Assembly (NCBI RefSeq): GCF_026651855.1
Contig: NZ_CP093280.1
Location: 1,900,001 to 1,964,000, forward strand
Length of the DNA stretch: 64,000 nucleotides
Direction: 5' to 3'
Source: Pseudomonas silvicola
GTDB lineage: Bacteria; Pseudomonadota; Gammaproteobacteria; Pseudomonadales; Pseudomonadaceae
In this document: positions 62,770-64,000 of the stretch, one piece after another
Layout: the number at the start of each line of letters is the position of its first letter
Numbering within the stretch: the stretch's first letter is position 1
Translations under genes and position numbers: made by a program
The notes under the pieces: generated by a model
Told to the model about the DNA's origin: nothing
Databases searched by the model: none
What the model saw: only the letters and a program-made list of their open reading frames with translations

Positions 62770-63033
62770 AGGCGGACTCCTTTTTTCAGTCGGCGCACAC
62801 ACCGTCAGTGGCAACCGGCCATTCCTGGCGGTCAACGGTGAGTTCGCGAGAAGCAGCACGTTCGGCGGGCTGTGAAGGCAGGGCCGGTACGTGCCATAAG
62901 CGCAGCCTCGTCAGGCAGCTGTTGCGGTGTTTCAGCACCCTGACGAACGGTCATATCAGGGGAGTGGACGCCTCCACGTATTAAAAGGTTCCCATCTGCG
63001 GCAGCATTTGGCCACCCTTAATTGACTCAACGG

Positions 63034-63063
63034 TTTAGCTCGGCGTTGAGTTTGAGCTATAAT
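63034..63063 (+). promoter_or_regulatory. Candidate prfC promoter
   Basis: A consensus TATAAT (63058-63063) lies 38 bp before the ATG; TTTAGC (63034-63039) is a weak -35 at 18 bp. The rest of the 332 bp gap (62770-63033) shows no gene. Confidence 0.55.
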
Positions 63064-63101
63064 CTGCGCCCTTTTTTGAATCACCTCGCAGGCGATTTCC
63101 C

Positions 63102-64000
63102 ATGACCCAACAGGCCGCCGAAGTCGCGAAACGCCGCACTTTCGCCATCATTTCCCACCCGGACGCCGGTAAAACCACCATCACCGAGAAACTCTTGCTG
63201 ATGGGCAAGGCCATTGCCGTGGCCGGTACCGTGAAGTCGCGTAAATCCGACCGCCACGCCACGTCCGACTGGATGGAAATGGAGAAGCAGCGCGGCATCT
63301 CCATCACCACCTCGGTGATGCAGTTCCCGTATCGCGACCACATGGTCAACCTGCTCGATACCCCCGGTCACGAAGACTTCTCGGAAGACACCTACCGCAC
63401 CCTGACCGCGGTGGACTCGGCCCTGATGGTGCTCGACGGCGGTAAGGGCGTAGAGCCGCGGACCATTGCCCTGATGGACGTCTGCCGCCTGCGCGACACG
63501 CCGATCGTCAGCTTCATCAACAAGCTGGACCGTGACATCCGCGACCCTATCGAGCTGCTCGACGAGATCGAGGCGGTCCTGAAGATCAAGGCTGCGCCGA
63601 TCACCTGGCCGATCGGCTGCTACCGTGATTTCAAGGGTGTGTACCACCTGGCGGGCGACTACATCATCGTCTACACCCCGGGCCACGGCCACGAGCGTAC
63701 CGAGGTGAAGATCATCGAGAAGCTGGACTCCGACGAGGCCCGCGCGCACCTGGGTGACGAGTACGAGCGCTTCCTGGAGCAACTGGAACTGGTGCAGGGT
63801 GCCTGCCACGAGTTCGACCAGGATGAGTTCATGAACGGCCAGTTGACCCCGGTATTCTTCGGCACCGCGCTGGGCAATTTCGGCGTAGACCACGTGCTCG
63901 ACGCCGTTGTCGACTGGGCGCCGCGCCCCTTGGCCCGCGTGGCCCACGAACGTACCGTGGAGCCAGTGGAAGAGAAGTTCAGCGGCTTCGTGTTCAAGAT
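63102..64000 (+). CDS. prfC: Peptide chain release factor 3 (partial)
   Basis: The first 299 codons are in view; the 3' end lies outside. It starts [33 protein letters not shown] (G1), with [10 protein letters not shown] (G2), [18 protein letters not shown] (G3) and [12 protein letters not shown] (G4), and SDWMEMEKQ, typical of RF3 rather than EF-G. RF3 is a GTPase that recycles RF1 and RF2 from the ribosome after termination. The ATG is the first in frame after the TATAAT box. Confidence 0.96.
   Translation, partial: MTQQAAEVAKRRTFAIISHPDAGKTTITEKLLLMGKAIAVAGTVKSRKSDRHATSDWMEMEKQRGISITTSVMQFPYRDHMVNLLDTPGHEDFSEDTYRTLTAVDSALMVLDGGKGVEPRTIALMDVCRLRDTPIVSFINKLDRDIRDPIELLDEIEAVLKIKAAPITWPIGCYRDFKGVYHLAGDYIIVYTPGHGHERTEVKIIEKLDSDEARAHLGDEYERFLEQLELVQGACHEFDQDEFMNGQLTPVFFGTALGNFGVDHVLDAVVDWAPRPLARVAHERTVEPVEEKFSGFVFK

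Overview
The window is a stretch of a Pseudomonas chromosome. The gene families, the gene order (ileS-lspA-fkpB-ispH, pilSR, clpB, yacG-coaE-pilDCB/pilA, fruBKA, piuC-Sel1-speC) and the GC-rich codon use fit the P. putida / P. fluorescens side of the genus. The species is inferred, not proven. Most of it is core chromosome. Two kinds of palindromic REP elements sit between genes, and there is one compositionally distinct accessory patch at about 30.4-36.2 kb.

Layout. 1-5.1 kb: end of ribF, then a tight operon ileS-lspA-fkpB-ispH. 5.1-15.9 kb: type IV pilus assembly and control, with a divergent fimT-like gene, then fimU-pilV-pilW-pilX-pilY1-pilE (no pilY2), thiO, and pilS-pilR on the minus strand. 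16.1-21.8 kb: bamD opposite rluD-pgeF-clpB, with a heat-shock promoter lying over the end of pgeF. 22.1-22.6 kb: tRNA-Asn, tRNA-Pro, tRNA-Lys and a second identical tRNA-Pro. 22.6-29.5 kb: a stand-alone hutH-hutC pair with an operator-like palindrome in its promoter, ndh, small DUF genes, a thioredoxin-like protein with an ECF-type permease, yacG and coaE.

29.5-36.2 kb: pilD, pilC and pilB on the minus strand, divergent from two tandem pilin genes behind a sigma-54/PilR-type promoter, then tRNA-Thr, a gene remnant and an HTH-antitoxin/PIN-toxin module. From pilC to the toxin the DNA is visibly AT-richer than its surroundings and looks like a swapped pilin island. 36.3-44.3 kb: EAL phosphodiesterase, nadC, a DUF1631 protein, ampD-ampE, tatD and the fructose regulator fruR. 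44.6-50.2 kb: fruB-fruK-fruA, the complete fructose phosphotransferase operon, with a Cra-like operator upstream.

50.2-51.2 kb is a regular array of ten 109-110 bp REP units. 51.2-57.6 kb is an iron-uptake locus: a fused PepSY/flavodoxin/FNR reductase, a TonB-dependent siderophore receptor, and divergent piuC with a Sel1-repeat gene. 57.8-58.9 kb is ornithine decarboxylase (speC), with a long leader that carries a terminator-like hairpin. 59.3-62.8 kb is a four-gene glycine betaine/choline-type ABC transporter. prfC begins at 63.1 kb and runs off the end.

The pilus genes work together. PilSR should activate pilA from the sigma-54 promoter. PilB and PilC assemble the fibre, PilD processes all the prepilins, and the minor pilins with PilY1 prime and tip it. 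The most unusual signals are the REP array, the tandem pilin/toxin-antitoxin island, the speC leader, and the REP-encoded tail of PgeF.
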